The notes under the pieces are model-generated. The model did no database searches. It saw nothing but the letters and a program-made list of their open reading frames with translations, and was not told the origin of the DNA. 40,598 nt of DNA from Desulfobacterales bacterium HSG2 (GTDB taxonomy: Bacteria > Desulfobacterota > Desulfobacteria > Desulfobacterales > 4be13). Both the position numbers and the translations under genes were made by a program. Positions 32,892-40,598 of the stretch are shown here, piece after piece. The stretch is from assembly GCA_030378035.1 (NCBI GenBank), contig JAUCGI010000030.1:1-40598 (forward strand), written 5' to 3'. Each line of letters opens with the position of its first letter. The stretch's first letter is position 1.

Positions 32892-33536
32892 GTGATACTG
32901 GCGGCTCATACCGTGCCACTCACAGATGGCAGAGTTCTTGATCTGGGAACAGGGTGCGGCATCATCCCTCTGATACTGGCGTATCAGAATCCGAAAGTCA
33001 GAATTTACGGAATTGAGGTGCAGAAAGGACTTGCTGACATTGCAGAACGTAATGTGAAAGAAAACGGTGTGGCAGATCGGATTACCATTCTTTACGGGGA
33101 TATGAAAACACTGACGCGTGATATGATTTCAGGCCCGGTCAACTTGGTTGTCAGCAACCCGCCGTACAGGAAGGCCGGATCAGGCCGAATAAATCCGAAC
33201 CGGGAGCGGGCAGTGGCAAGACATGAAATAAAAGCGGCCCTTTCTGACGTTATCGAAACGGCAACCCGTATGCTCCCTATTTCGGGGAAATTTGTCACAA
33301 TTTATCCGGCCGAGCGCATGACGGATCTGCTCACCGGAATGCGGTCCGCCGGTATTGAGCCGAAATTTCTTCGGCTAATCCATTCCGAGCAGGGGACAGA
33401 GGCAAAACTACTGCTTGCCGAAGGCGTCCGAAAGGGACGACCGGGGCTAAAAATCGGCCCCCCTCTGTTTATCTATCATAAGGATGGCACTTACACAGAT
33501 GAAGTTGAAAAAATGATGAATGATGAGTGCAACTAA
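32892..33536 (+). CDS. TrmN6-like adenine-N6 methyltransferase, 5-prime end replaced by repeats
   Basis: From GTG 32892, 214 residues are encoded: motif I RVLDLGTGCGIIPLILA, GIEVQKGL, and the N6-adenine motif NPPY in VVSNPPYRKAGSGR. This is the YfiC/TrmN6 type that methylates A37 of tRNA1(Val). Recognisable coding sequence begins earlier, at about 32829 (FFNGRIQVKQNPSGYRFSIDAV), in the same open frame. Upstream of that lies the heptamer array without any ATG, GTG or TTG. The native start has apparently been lost. GTG 32892 would remove the usual N-terminal segment, so the gene may be impaired or start at a non-standard codon. Confidence 0.82.
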   Translation: MILAAHTVPLTDGRVLDLGTGCGIIPLILAYQNPKVRIYGIEVQKGLADIAERNVKENGVADRITILYGDMKTLTRDMISGPVNLVVSNPPYRKAGSGRINPNRERAVARHEIKAALSDVIETATRMLPISGKFVTIYPAERMTDLLTGMRSAGIEPKFLRLIHSEQGTEAKLLLAEGVRKGRPGLKIGPPLFIYHKDGTYTDEVEKMMNDECN

Positions 33537-33645
33537 AACTATCCCGGGCAGCATTTTTTTTCCAAGCCGGACGTTTTGTAATCCGTCCGGCACAGATGGC
33601 TTCAATTTCCCCGGGTTTCACAAAAAACCCGCAGGTCTGACAAGG

Positions 33646-33876
33646 TCAGAATCCGCTGAATCCGCTGATGACAGTCGTTGGGTAGCCGCCCACAATGTCC
33701 GGGCATTTCTCCTTTGCACAATCCACAAACTTGTATCCAATCCCTTTCTTGTCAAAATTTTCGATCTGTTTTCTAGTCCAGCCGCACTGGGGCGAGCCGT
33801 AGACCGTCACACTGCCAGCACATACCCGTGTGCGCACCTTCAGCAACGCGGGCGTTTTCACAAATTTTTCTTTCAT
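33646..33876 (-). CDS. Small glutaredoxin-like protein
   Basis: The 76-residue product has the thioredoxin-fold pattern VTVYGSPQCGWTRKQIENFDKKGIGYKFVDC with a CGWT active-site tetrad, so it has a single active-site cysteine, plus a later cis-Pro context GGYPTTV. ATG 33876 is chosen because GGGAG lies six bases upstream; two in-frame ATG or near-start codons precede it. Probably a small redox or metal-handling protein. It is preceded by a hexamer array and has no operon partner. The lack of the second Cys makes classical disulfide reduction unlikely. Confidence 0.7.
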   Translation of the reverse strand: MKEKFVKTPALLKVRTRVCAGSVTVYGSPQCGWTRKQIENFDKKGIGYKFVDCAKEKCPDIVGGYPTTVISGFSGF

Positions 33877-33915
33877 TTTCATCTCCCATGCAAATTGCCA
33901 CAATATTCGTGTAAA

Positions 33916-34075
33916 TCTTGCTCTTGATCTTGCTCCTGCTCTTGATCTTGCTCCTGCTCTTGATCTTGCTCTTGATCTTGATCTTGATCTTGCTCTTGCT
34001 CTTGCTCCTGCTCCTGATCTTGCTCCTGCTCCTGCTCTTGCTCTTGATCTTGCCTCTTGCTCTTGCTCGTGTTCG
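33916..34075. repeat. One-sided TCTTGC/TCTTGA/TCCTGC hexamer array
   Basis: About 26 hexamers stand in a single orientation between the glutaredoxin-like gene and the stop of the AAA ATPase (about 17 bp away). No inverse arm was seen. Because the unit is six bases, every frame is open through it, which creates several false ORFs. Confidence 0.92.
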
Positions 34076-34092
34076 TTTGCAGCTCCGAAATT

Positions 34093-35754
34093 TCAATTCC
34101 CGGTATCAACAAACATCGGCATCACCAAGACACCGCTCTCCTCATCAGTGTGATCCCTCTCATATTTCTCCCGGTTGGCATCGTCAATGTATTCCACAAA
34201 AAAGACCAGTGAGACTTCCGAAAGACGGAGCTGCCTTCCGTACCGGGCGGCCTGCCCCAGTGCCTCCCGGTATCCTCTTTCATCGGTGTAGGATTTGAGT
34301 TCAAGCGCGTAAACATGCCCCTCATATCTGATGACAAGGTCAACCTCCCCGTTTCCCGTGGGGAATTCCGGCCACACCTGCGCGTATTTCGTCCCCAGAA
34401 AATCACACAGATAGCTGTACAGATTGAAATGCCAGACCGCCTCGAATATTTTCAGGTCCTTCCGCCTCGGCGCGTCTTTCAGCAGCCACTCCCGGTTCTT
34501 TTTCAGGTGGGCCTCAAACCGCCGCATCAGGCTTCGGATGTTCAGACCGTCCTGAACAAAGGTGTCGCTCATATCTTCAAACGGCTCATGAACCCTTCCC
34601 ATATATCCGAACAGATCATGTGCAAAGTAATTGAAAAGTCTTTTCTGAACAAAGGGAGAGGAGAATCTGACATAATTCTCAGTTCTGCTCACCTTTTCCC
34701 GGTCAATCACACCGTTCATATACAGAAAACCGGTGTCAGGATCGTCGAATCCGAATTTGATTTTCTTATCGGTCCTGAACATATCGAGAATCATCTCATT
34801 ATAAGGTTCCTGCTTGGCTTTGCTGATGATGTTCAGGATGTTGTTGTTCGGCAGCACATTGACGGCTGCTGCAAAAACCTCCTCAAAATCGTCTGCGTCC
34901 ACGGGTCTGCCGGTTTCCGGTTTGTAATCCTCGAATCCCTCTGTGATCAGTTCCCCGAACCAGGAGGTCAGACCGGGCTGTCCCCGCGTTTCGTAAAACA
35001 GCCGTTCCACCACATCCTGCCCGATCTTCTGCCCGCTCTCCCCCTGATACCAGGCGAACATGTCATTCACCTCGTCACAAGTCAGATTCGGAATATGAAC
35101 GCTCCTCTGGGTGTTGAAGGGCGAGCCGCTCACATTCTCAATGCCGAGCACGCTTCTGACACCGATCAGGGCGAGACCGTGCAGGATGCAGCTTTTCTTA
35201 CCGGAGGGTTTCTCCTCCTCGTTCCGTCTGCTGATGTACATGTCCCTGAACTCGTTGGCGAACTGGTTTATGAAATCCTCCCGGAGCGCGTCGAACTCGT
35301 CAAGAATCAGTATCAGGGGCTTTTCAAAGTGTTTTCTGGTGAAAAGTTCCGCCAGGTTTTTCCATGAGTCTGTCTCAGGCAGTCTTCTGCCAAACCGCTT
35401 CCACAGTTTCCGGGCAAGGACTTCCAGAATCCCCTCTTCCGTCTTTCTGTCAAACCATTTCCACAGTTTCCGGGTGAGGACTTCCAGAACCCCCTCGGCC
35501 GTTGTTTCCGACTTTGCGGACTGCATGCTGATTATGGCAATCTCAAAATCCCCCCGTTCCCTGATCTTTTTCACAACCTGCTGCATGACCCAGGTTTTTC
35601 CGGTCTGACGGGGTGCCCAGACCGTTATGTAATGACCGCCTTCTTCGGGAATTTCCCCGACAAGCTGGACACAGGCATTGTTGACAAGCTCTTTTCTGGG
35701 AGCATAATAATGGAGCTTTGTGTTCACTGGTCCGTAGGATGAAAATTTTCTCAT
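34093..35754 (-). CDS. AAA ATPase with C-terminal PD-(D/E)XK nuclease-like domain
   Basis: The 553-residue product starts at ATG 35754 after AGGGA. The P-loop is APRQTGKTW (Lys53) and Walker B is LILILDEFDAL. A winged-helix-like middle follows. The C-terminus has GEVDLVI...YALELKSY, the spaced Asp and Glu-x-Lys of the PD-(D/E)XK fold. The layout fits the expanded AAA-like/DUF1703-type families common in Desulfobacterota and Bacteroidota, whose role is unsettled (defence or mobile-element related). A 20-residue segment near residue 100 is tandemly duplicated. A remnant of a second copy's C-terminus lies just upstream. Confidence 0.9.
   Translation of the reverse strand: MRKFSSYGPVNTKLHYYAPRKELVNNACVQLVGEIPEEGGHYITVWAPRQTGKTWVMQQVVKKIRERGDFEIAIISMQSAKSETTAEGVLEVLTRKLWKWFDRKTEEGILEVLARKLWKRFGRRLPETDSWKNLAELFTRKHFEKPLILILDEFDALREDFINQFANEFRDMYISRRNEEEKPSGKKSCILHGLALIGVRSVLGIENVSGSPFNTQRSVHIPNLTCDEVNDMFAWYQGESGQKIGQDVVERLFYETRGQPGLTSWFGELITEGFEDYKPETGRPVDADDFEEVFAAAVNVLPNNNILNIISKAKQEPYNEMILDMFRTDKKIKFGFDDPDTGFLYMNGVIDREKVSRTENYVRFSSPFVQKRLFNYFAHDLFGYMGRVHEPFEDMSDTFVQDGLNIRSLMRRFEAHLKKNREWLLKDAPRRKDLKIFEAVWHFNLYSYLCDFLGTKYAQVWPEFPTGNGEVDLVIRYEGHVYALELKSYTDERGYREALGQAARYGRQLRLSEVSLVFFVEYIDDANREKYERDHTDEESGVLVMPMFVDTGN
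35385..35504 (-). repeat. 60-bp in-frame tandem duplication in the AAA ATPase gene
   Basis: Two 60-bp units in direct tandem encode VLEVLTRKLWKWFDRK and ILEVLARKLWKRFGRR variants. Exact spacing of 60 bp (CAAACC at 35391 and 35451) keeps the frame. It lengthens a helix between Walker A and Walker B. Confidence 0.85.
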
Positions 35755-35790
35755 GGCATGGTTTCCCTTCAATATTGAAGCCTGAAGATT

Positions 35791-35829
35791 TCAGTTCCCT
35801 GTATCAACAAATATCGGCATCATCATATC
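35791..35829 (-). pseudogene. Remnant of a second AAA/PD-(D/E)XK gene (last 12 codons)
   Basis: The minus-strand reading DMMMPIFVDTGN-stop closely matches the C-terminus VLVMPMFVDTGN-stop of the gene at 34093, and the DNA around the stop is also similar. An in-frame stop lies just upstream, so only the tail survives. It sits directly upstream of the intact copy, which suggests a former tandem pair collapsed by deletion. Confidence 0.65.
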
Positions 35830-35876
35830 TGAATTTCAGTGCTGTCTCGGATTCCGGTCATTCGGATTTTGGACTT

Positions 35877-37106
35877 TTAATTTCTGATCGCCTTGATCCG
35901 CTCCAAAACCGGGGGATGGGAATAGTTCATAAACACATAAAACGGGTGGGGAACCAGATTCGAGAGGTTATGAGCAGAGAGCTTCTTCAGGGCGTTTGTC
36001 ATGGATTCGGAATCCTTGGTGGTCTCCACTGCAAAGCAGTCCGCTTCATATTCATTTTTGCGGGAACGCATCTGCAAGAAAATCCCGATGAAAAATTCAA
36101 TGGGCGAATATAACATGCCGAAGAATATGAGCCCCGCGTACACCGATTGTTGATCCATGTAGAACGCGTCAAAAAGCCCCTGGTAAGAAATGAAGAGAGA
36201 GAGCAGAAAAAACATCACGCCGGTATGCACGATGCCGATAATCAGGGATTTGAGGATATGCTTTTTCTTGTAATGGCCGATCTCATGGGCCAGCACTGCC
36301 ACAAGCTCTGATACGGTGTGCTGGGCGATCAGGGTGTCAAACAGGGCAATGCGCTTGTTTTTGCCGAATCCGGTAAAAAAGGCGTTGGATTTGCCGGAAC
36401 GCTTGGACCCGTCCATGACAAAGACATTCTTCAGGGGAAAATCAACCGCGTCCGCGTAAGAGATGATGGCTGTTTTCAATTCCCCGTCCTCAAGTGGCTC
36501 GAATTTGTTAAACAGGGGCATGATCCATGTGGGAGCAATGAACTGCATCACCAGCGTAAAGACGATAACAGTCCCCCAGCAGTACAACCAGGCATTCGGG
36601 CCGGTGTATTCCAGAAAAGCGAGTATCCCCCCGAGAAGCGCACCTCCCAGCAGGATTGAAAGGACCAGTCCTTTGATCAGGTCTGTCACATAAGTCTGCC
36701 AAGTGGTTTTGTTGAATCCGAAACGCTCTTCAATGACAAAGGTGTCATAAATGCTGAACGGCAGGGACAGAACTGCCTTGAAGAGCAGCAATATGCCCAT
36801 GTACATCAGCCCGCTGATGACAGGTCCGTGATCCCAGGATCGGACCCACTGATCCAAAAGGGGAAATCCCTTTCCGAACCAGAATATGAGCATCACGATC
36901 AGATCAAATGTCGCGGTAATCCATCCGAAGCGGGTATTGACTTTCAGGTATTCCTGGGACTTCTGATAACGCTCTGCGTCATACACATCCTGAAACACTT
37001 CAGGCACATCATCCCGCAGGTACCTGAGATTCAGAATATCGGCTGCCCAGTTCACTATAAAGTCGATAATGATGGTGAGCAGAATAATAATGGCGATGAA
37101 ATTCAT
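35877..37106 (-). CDS. Ste24-type M48 CAAX-family metalloprotease
   Basis: The 409-residue integral membrane protease has the zinc motif HEIGH at 274-278 and the third ligand in EYEADCFAVE. Several hydrophobic spans (NFIAIIILLTIIIDFIVNW first) and GSKRSGKSNAFFTG upstream of the HExxH motif are typical of Ste24 peptidases. The start at 37106 (MNFIAII) is preceded by AAGGA ten bases upstream. A further 73 codons are open upstream, but they only translate a heptamer array and are rejected. It probably degrades or processes membrane-associated proteins. No partner gene is evident. Confidence 0.93.
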   Translation of the reverse strand: MNFIAIIILLTIIIDFIVNWAADILNLRYLRDDVPEVFQDVYDAERYQKSQEYLKVNTRFGWITATFDLIVMLIFWFGKGFPLLDQWVRSWDHGPVISGLMYMGILLLFKAVLSLPFSIYDTFVIEERFGFNKTTWQTYVTDLIKGLVLSILLGGALLGGILAFLEYTGPNAWLYCWGTVIVFTLVMQFIAPTWIMPLFNKFEPLEDGELKTAIISYADAVDFPLKNVFVMDGSKRSGKSNAFFTGFGKNKRIALFDTLIAQHTVSELVAVLAHEIGHYKKKHILKSLIIGIVHTGVMFFLLSLFISYQGLFDAFYMDQQSVYAGLIFFGMLYSPIEFFIGIFLQMRSRKNEYEADCFAVETTKDSESMTNALKKLSAHNLSNLVPHPFYVFMNYSHPPVLERIKAIRN

Positions 37107-37121
37107 GGTAAATTGATCCTT

Positions 37122-37433
37122 GATGTTTGATATTTGATGCTTGATGTTTGATGCTTGATGCTTGGTGCTTGATGTTTGATGCTTGATGCTTGATGCTTGA
37201 TGTTTGATGCTTGATGCTTGATATTTGATGTTTGATGTTTGATGCCTGATGCTTGATGCCTGATGCCTGATGCCTGATGCTTGATGTTCGTTCGATGTTT
37301 GATGTTTGGGAATTAGGAATTTCAAGTTTCAAACATCAAGCATCAAGCACCAAGCATCGAACATCGAACATCAAGCATCAAACATCAAGCATCAAGCATC
37401 AAATATCAAGCATCAAGCATCAACCGCATCAAC
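37122..37433. repeat. Large palindromic TTGATGC heptamer array
   Basis: The left arm, about 26 units of TTGATGC/TTGATGT, is separated by a short AT spacer (GGAATTAGGAATTTCAAG) from a right arm of about 15 GCATCAA/ACATCAA units. This is the longest inverted array in the window. The right arm continues into the glycosyltransferase gene and supplies its last codons and stop. Confidence 0.95.
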
Positions 37434-38071
37434 CGCATGGTTTTTGATTGATAAAATTCGGTGGTTAAATTCCGGTGATACAGATTCAGTAAATCTTCGA
37501 TGGTATCTATATCCTCCCATTCCGGGAGTTGATGAATTTTATAATTCAACTGTCGGGTTTTTTCAAGGGTCTGGGAGAGCACATATTCGGAACTCCATAA
37601 AATATTTTGGAAGATTGATCTGTCAAGGGATTTTTCATGCAGGCCTAAAAGGTAATAGCCTCCGTCAGTTGACGGCCCGATAACCCCATCCGATTCCTTT
37701 AATCTGACAAAGGCTTCCTTATAAATGAAGGCTGGCAAATCGGGAATATCGCTTCCGACGATGATGCATTCCTTATGGCCGTTTTGAAACATCCGGTGAA
37801 ACGCGTTATACATCCGCTCTCCCAAATCATCTCCCTCTTGCTCAAACAAGGGATAGTCGCGGCCAATCCATGCCTGCATCTTCTCCTTGCTGACATCCGG
37901 CTGGAAAAAAATGACGGTATCTGCATCCAGCTTTCCCAGGGTTTCAAGCATGTCAGCAACAAAACACTTGTATAATTCAAGCACAAGGGCCTTATCAACA
38001 GATTTTCCCAGACGGGTTTTTACTTTGTCTTTTTCCGGGTATTTGACAAAAAATATGATGTTTCGTTTCAT
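37406..38071 (-). CDS. TIGR04282-type (DUF2064) glycosyltransferase
   Basis: The 221-residue GT-A-like protein has the N-terminal nucleotide site IFFVKYPEKDKVKTRLG, the middle VGSDIPDLP and the conserved DGGYYLLGL. The family is annotated as arsenosugar-biosynthesis-associated or as a cofactor nucleotidyltransferase-like protein; the substrate here is open. ATG 38071 is chosen because the family starts at MKRNIIFF; 13 more codons upstream are open. The C-terminal MRLMRLMLDA is encoded by heptamer units, so the native end has been overwritten. Confidence 0.87.
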   Translation of the reverse strand: MKRNIIFFVKYPEKDKVKTRLGKSVDKALVLELYKCFVADMLETLGKLDADTVIFFQPDVSKEKMQAWIGRDYPLFEQEGDDLGERMYNAFHRMFQNGHKECIIVGSDIPDLPAFIYKEAFVRLKESDGVIGPSTDGGYYLLGLHEKSLDRSIFQNILWSSEYVLSQTLEKTRQLNYKIHQLPEWEDIDTIEDLLNLYHRNLTTEFYQSKTMRLMRLMLDA

Positions 38072-38192
38072 CCTTAATCCCGCAGACACGCCTGCTAATA
38101 GAAAGACCAATTAAATTGTAACCCAGAACCTCAAAAGAGCACACAAAATCTTTTCTTAACCACAATCCGTGTAGCGATCCATCAAAGCAAAA

Positions 38193-38229
38193 AAAGGGTG
38201 TTTAAACATAAACGCTTAAACACCCTTTT
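38193..38229 (-). terminator. Rho-independent terminator of the cohesin/dockerin-like gene
   Basis: AAAGGGTGTTTAA and TTAAACACCCTTTT form a stem with an AT loop. On the minus strand it is followed by a run of T. It lies about 65 bp beyond the stop at 38293 and could act in both directions. Confidence 0.8.
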
Positions 38230-38292
38230 ATAAGATTAGCTAAAAATATGCTGATTCACCTTCAACCGGCTTGTTCTCCTCGGGGCTTTAAT

Positions 38293-39504
38293 TTATCCGG
38301 CGGCAACCTTCACCAGAATATAAACAAGAACTTCCACGGTTATTTCGTCATAAATGCCTGTATATACCTCCAAGGCAGAGGTCTCCGGTTCAGTAAAGCT
38401 GGTCTGCCCTGTCAGCACTTTCAGAGCCAGTATGGCATCCGCCAGAGTCACATCGTCAACGCCGTTCAAGTCTCCCATAGCAAGGGACTCTGTAACTGTA
38501 AGAGTTACGGTTTTCGCACCATCATCTCCTATTGTAAGGTCTCCTGAGCCATCTATAATGGTAGATGAGGTCGCAGCTACTCCCTCCAGCGTAAATGTAG
38601 TGGGATCGACAGCTGCATCAGCCTTGACATCAAATGTAAGCGTAACAACATTTTCGGTACCCGCTGTAATTGCTTCAGCAAACGAAACATTCACTGTGGT
38701 GCTTGCGCCGCCTCCTGAAGGAACGCCAACCGTCGGAGTTCCTCTCCCTGCTTCTTCAAAATCGGCTGCCGGTGCAAAGACATCTTCATCGTACTTGATA
38801 TCGAATGAGAGGGTATCTACCGACATGCCGCCAGATGTAGTTGCCGAGTTATCCAGCGCAACAGAGACTTTCACCCCCGCTGTCCCTTGAACAACCGATG
38901 CCTCTGACGAAGCCAAAGCAAGTGACAGGGTGACATCACCATAAAGATTCAGTTTAAGAGCCTCACTTGTTGAATTCGTCCCGTCAAAATCTTTGTCATC
39001 CGCATCCGTAGTTCCATTTCCATTTAAATCTCTTATTGCTTTTATCTGCCATGTAGTTTCACCGTATGGCAGATCTTCCGCAGGCGTATATTTATACCAG
39101 CACACACCCTCAAAACAGTTTCCAGCGGCCGTCGGAGTCTCTGGCGTCAAATCAATTGCTGCTGCTTTTGCTGTATCCGCATCAGCCGCCAGTCTGTCGT
39201 CCGCCCACTTCTTTTTTTCATCTCCACTGTCAGGCTCATCCGGAGTGGGATCCTCTGTGTCTATATTGGGGTCTGTTCTTGTAACAGCAGTAGAGCCAAT
39301 GGTAATTTCAAATTTTGTCGCGCCACTCACGGCACTCCATTCAAATGTCGGCGTCAAGTCATATGTGTTTGCATCAGCCTCAGGAGCAGTCAATGTAGGT
39401 GCTTCTTCCCCATCTTCCAGTGCATTGGCACACACCGGAAAGATAAGGGCAACCGCCATAAGCCCCATCAAAGTTAAAGTGAAAAAATTCCGTTTTACCA
39501 TCAT
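38293..39504 (-). CDS. Secreted protein with cohesin-like and dockerin-like modules
   Basis: The 403-residue product has a signal peptide (about 1-28, ending ANA) and starts at ATG 39504 with AGGAGG six bases upstream. Residues about 37-190 look like a fibronectin/Ig-type domain (TPTFEWSAVSGATKFEI) with an acidic spacer. Residues about 195-340 resemble a cohesin-like beta sandwich (VSVALDNSA...LSFDIKYDEDVFAPA...VTLTFDVKA). The C-terminus has one dockerin-like half, GDLNGVDDVTLADAILALKVLTG. The second calcium loop is degraded. The gene is within 125 bases of the upstream ligase gene and probably co-transcribed with it, then terminated at 38193-38229. An extracellular structural or matrix role is likely. 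Confidence 0.85.
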   Translation of the reverse strand: MMVKRNFFTLTLMGLMAVALIFPVCANALEDGEEAPTLTAPEADANTYDLTPTFEWSAVSGATKFEITIGSTAVTRTDPNIDTEDPTPDEPDSGDEKKKWADDRLAADADTAKAAAIDLTPETPTAAGNCFEGVCWYKYTPAEDLPYGETTWQIKAIRDLNGNGTTDADDKDFDGTNSTSEALKLNLYGDVTLSLALASSEASVVQGTAGVKVSVALDNSATTSGGMSVDTLSFDIKYDEDVFAPAADFEEAGRGTPTVGVPSGGGASTTVNVSFAEAITAGTENVVTLTFDVKADAAVDPTTFTLEGVAATSSTIIDGSGDLTIGDDGAKTVTLTVTESLAMGDLNGVDDVTLADAILALKVLTGQTSFTEPETSALEVYTGIYDEITVEVLVYILVKVAAG

Positions 39505-40598
39505 AATTTTCCTCCTTTTGTTTTAAAATTCCTTCTAATTTTTGCCTAAATTTTAAGGCCGGTTGATGGCCTTTGTACCTTTTGAGAATCAAATCGCAGT
39601 ATGTCAGCGATTTCTGATGCTTTCCCATGTTATGATAAGAATAGGCAAGCATCATCATATTGGGCAAATAATCCGGAAAGAGCCTGTGTGAAATATTTGC
39701 CAAACGAATTGTGTTAATCCAGTCTTTTTTTTTATAAAAGCATGCGGCCAGATTGAAATCCACATTCACATAATTCGGAGCCATTTCAATGACTTTATCA
39801 TAATCTTCAATGGCCCGATCAATCCGATTTTCACTGAAATGAACAAACCCCCTTTGGTAATACGCCTCAACCGATTTATCCTGCAACCGGATCGCGTGGT
39901 TTAAAAGTTTCAAGGCTTCATCATAGTTTCCCCGGGAAGCGAAACCGTATGCCTTGCTCATATACACATCTGAAACATAGTGTGCAAGTATTTTTTTACC
40001 TGTAGCACCGAAAATCAGCAGAATTGCCATCGCAACGGCAAATGATATTTTCTTATTTCCTTTCAGCCTGTTAAGTATTAAAATGGATTTGTCTTCATCC
40101 TGAGCCTCTTTTATAAAATAAAGGTATCCGATTCCCATCACCACCCAGAAATAGAACACAGAGGAGGTATATCTGCCCGCCACCGTCAGCAGGCTGTAAA
40201 AAAGATACCCGCTTAAGGAACAGAATATCAGAATGAAGACCATCTGCTGATTCGGTTCATCCGAGTTTTTAAATCCCTTTGCCCACTCATAAAAAAAAAC
40301 GGAAACGATTCCCAGATAGGCAAGCAGAGAAAACAGACCGTATTCCACCCATATTTCAAGAAAATCATTATGAACATGATTCAGAACATAATTGGGATTG
40401 TAAGTGTTTATTTTATATTTCTCATTTTGCCGATAAGAAACTGCAAAATTGCCCGGTCCGACACCGAAAAAAGGATGCTTTTTTATAATCTCAGACGCTG
40501 CCTGATAATACGACACCCGCTGCCTGATATAATGGTCCCTGAGTCTGAGTCGTTTTGTATAATCTTTCCGGATATCCTGTGACAAACCCGCGATAGTC
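39380..40598 (-). CDS. O-antigen-ligase-like membrane protein with TPR domain (5-prime partial)
   Basis: The frame enters from the window edge. The visible part has the Wzy_C/O-antigen ligase signature HPFFGVGPGNFAVSY and NHVHNDFLEIWVEYG, four hydrophobic spans, then about four TPR units (AYYQRGFVHFSENRIDRAIEDY and following). Such proteins ligate or polymerise surface glycans. The stop at 39380 lies 125 bases inside the next gene. The last 40 residues (from about DGKTEFF) are Cys/Gly-rich and read that gene's signal-peptide region in another frame, so a frameshift or lost stop near 39510 is possible. Confidence 0.83.
   Translation of the reverse strand, partial: TIAGLSQDIRKDYTKRLRLRDHYIRQRVSYYQAASEIIKKHPFFGVGPGNFAVSYRQNEKYKINTYNPNYVLNHVHNDFLEIWVEYGLFSLLAYLGIVSVFFYEWAKGFKNSDEPNQQMVFILIFCSLSGYLFYSLLTVAGRYTSSVFYFWVVMGIGYLYFIKEAQDEDKSILILNRLKGNKKISFAVAMAILLIFGATGKKILAHYVSDVYMSKAYGFASRGNYDEALKLLNHAIRLQDKSVEAYYQRGFVHFSENRIDRAIEDYDKVIEMAPNYVNVDFNLAACFYKKKDWINTIRLANISHRLFPDYLPNMMMLAYSYHNMGKHQKSLTYCDLILKRYKGHQPALKFRQKLEGILKQKEENYDGKTEFFHFNFDGAYGGCPYLSGVCQCTGRWGRSTYIDCS

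Noticed and set aside
33830-34153. Overlapping ORFs rich in Leu, Ala/Asp or Glu/Gln
   Set aside because: All arise from the TCTTGC-type hexamer array; six-base periodicity gives two-residue repeats.
37107-37325. 73-residue N-terminal extension of the M48 protease
   Set aside because: It translates a heptamer array (recurrent KHQASSI); the family start is MNFIAII at 37106.

Overview
The window looks like a chromosomal stretch from a Desulfobacterota-type sulfate reducer, close to the Desulfobacteraceae / Desulfonema / multicellular magnetotactic lineage. That is an inference from gene style, not from a marker gene: a TPS-secreted CHAT protein, an AAA ATPase with a C-terminal nuclease fold, dockerin-like secreted proteins, an orphan chromosomal Rep_3 initiator, a GAF-GAF-HD-GYP protein, and very repeat-rich intergenic DNA. 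No rRNA, tRNA or CRISPR array was found.

Layout. 1-6.6 kb: a plus-strand run of secreted proteins, namely the tail of a dockerin-like protein, a PPC/dockerin-like protein, and a 1681-residue filamentous-haemagglutinin/TPR/CHAT protein. 6.7-10 kb: a Rep_3 initiator with eight internal 32/36-residue repeats, then a YhcC-type radical SAM protein. 10.2-17.9 kb: a minus-strand phosphonate cluster. PEP mutase, phosphonopyruvate decarboxylase and AEP transaminase carry PEP to 2-aminoethylphosphonate, and four class I SAM methyltransferases surround them. 17.9-20.5 kb: almost gene-free DNA packed with short inverted-repeat elements. 20.5-25.4 kb: a ThiF-like E1 and a ThiS-like carrier, a GAF-GAF-HD-GYP protein, and a small zinc-ribbon protein behind a structured leader. 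25.5-31.9 kb: htpG with a sigma-32-like promoter, nfo, an orphan HlyD-like adaptor, a small acidic protein and an orphan ParA. 32-40.6 kb: an orphan IS607-type recombinase, a TrmN6-like methyltransferase, a glutaredoxin-like protein, an AAA/PD-(D/E)XK protein, a Ste24-type M48 protease, a TIGR04282 glycosyltransferase, a cohesin/dockerin-like secreted protein and an O-antigen-ligase/TPR protein cut by the window end.

The most unusual part is between the genes. At least five families of short non-coding elements with terminal inverted repeats can be recognised, and several copies keep exact target-site duplications of 8, 9 or 10 bp. Two families often carry a core built from a hexamer array and its reverse complement, with a different hexamer at each locus. 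Related hexamer or heptamer arrays occupy many other gene junctions. They often begin within a few bases of a stop codon, sometimes supply that stop, and in one case have replaced the 5-prime end of a gene. One element end places a near-consensus sigma-70 promoter in front of the ThiF-like gene. I regard this system of MITE-like elements with locus-specific microsatellite cores as the best candidate for something not yet described.
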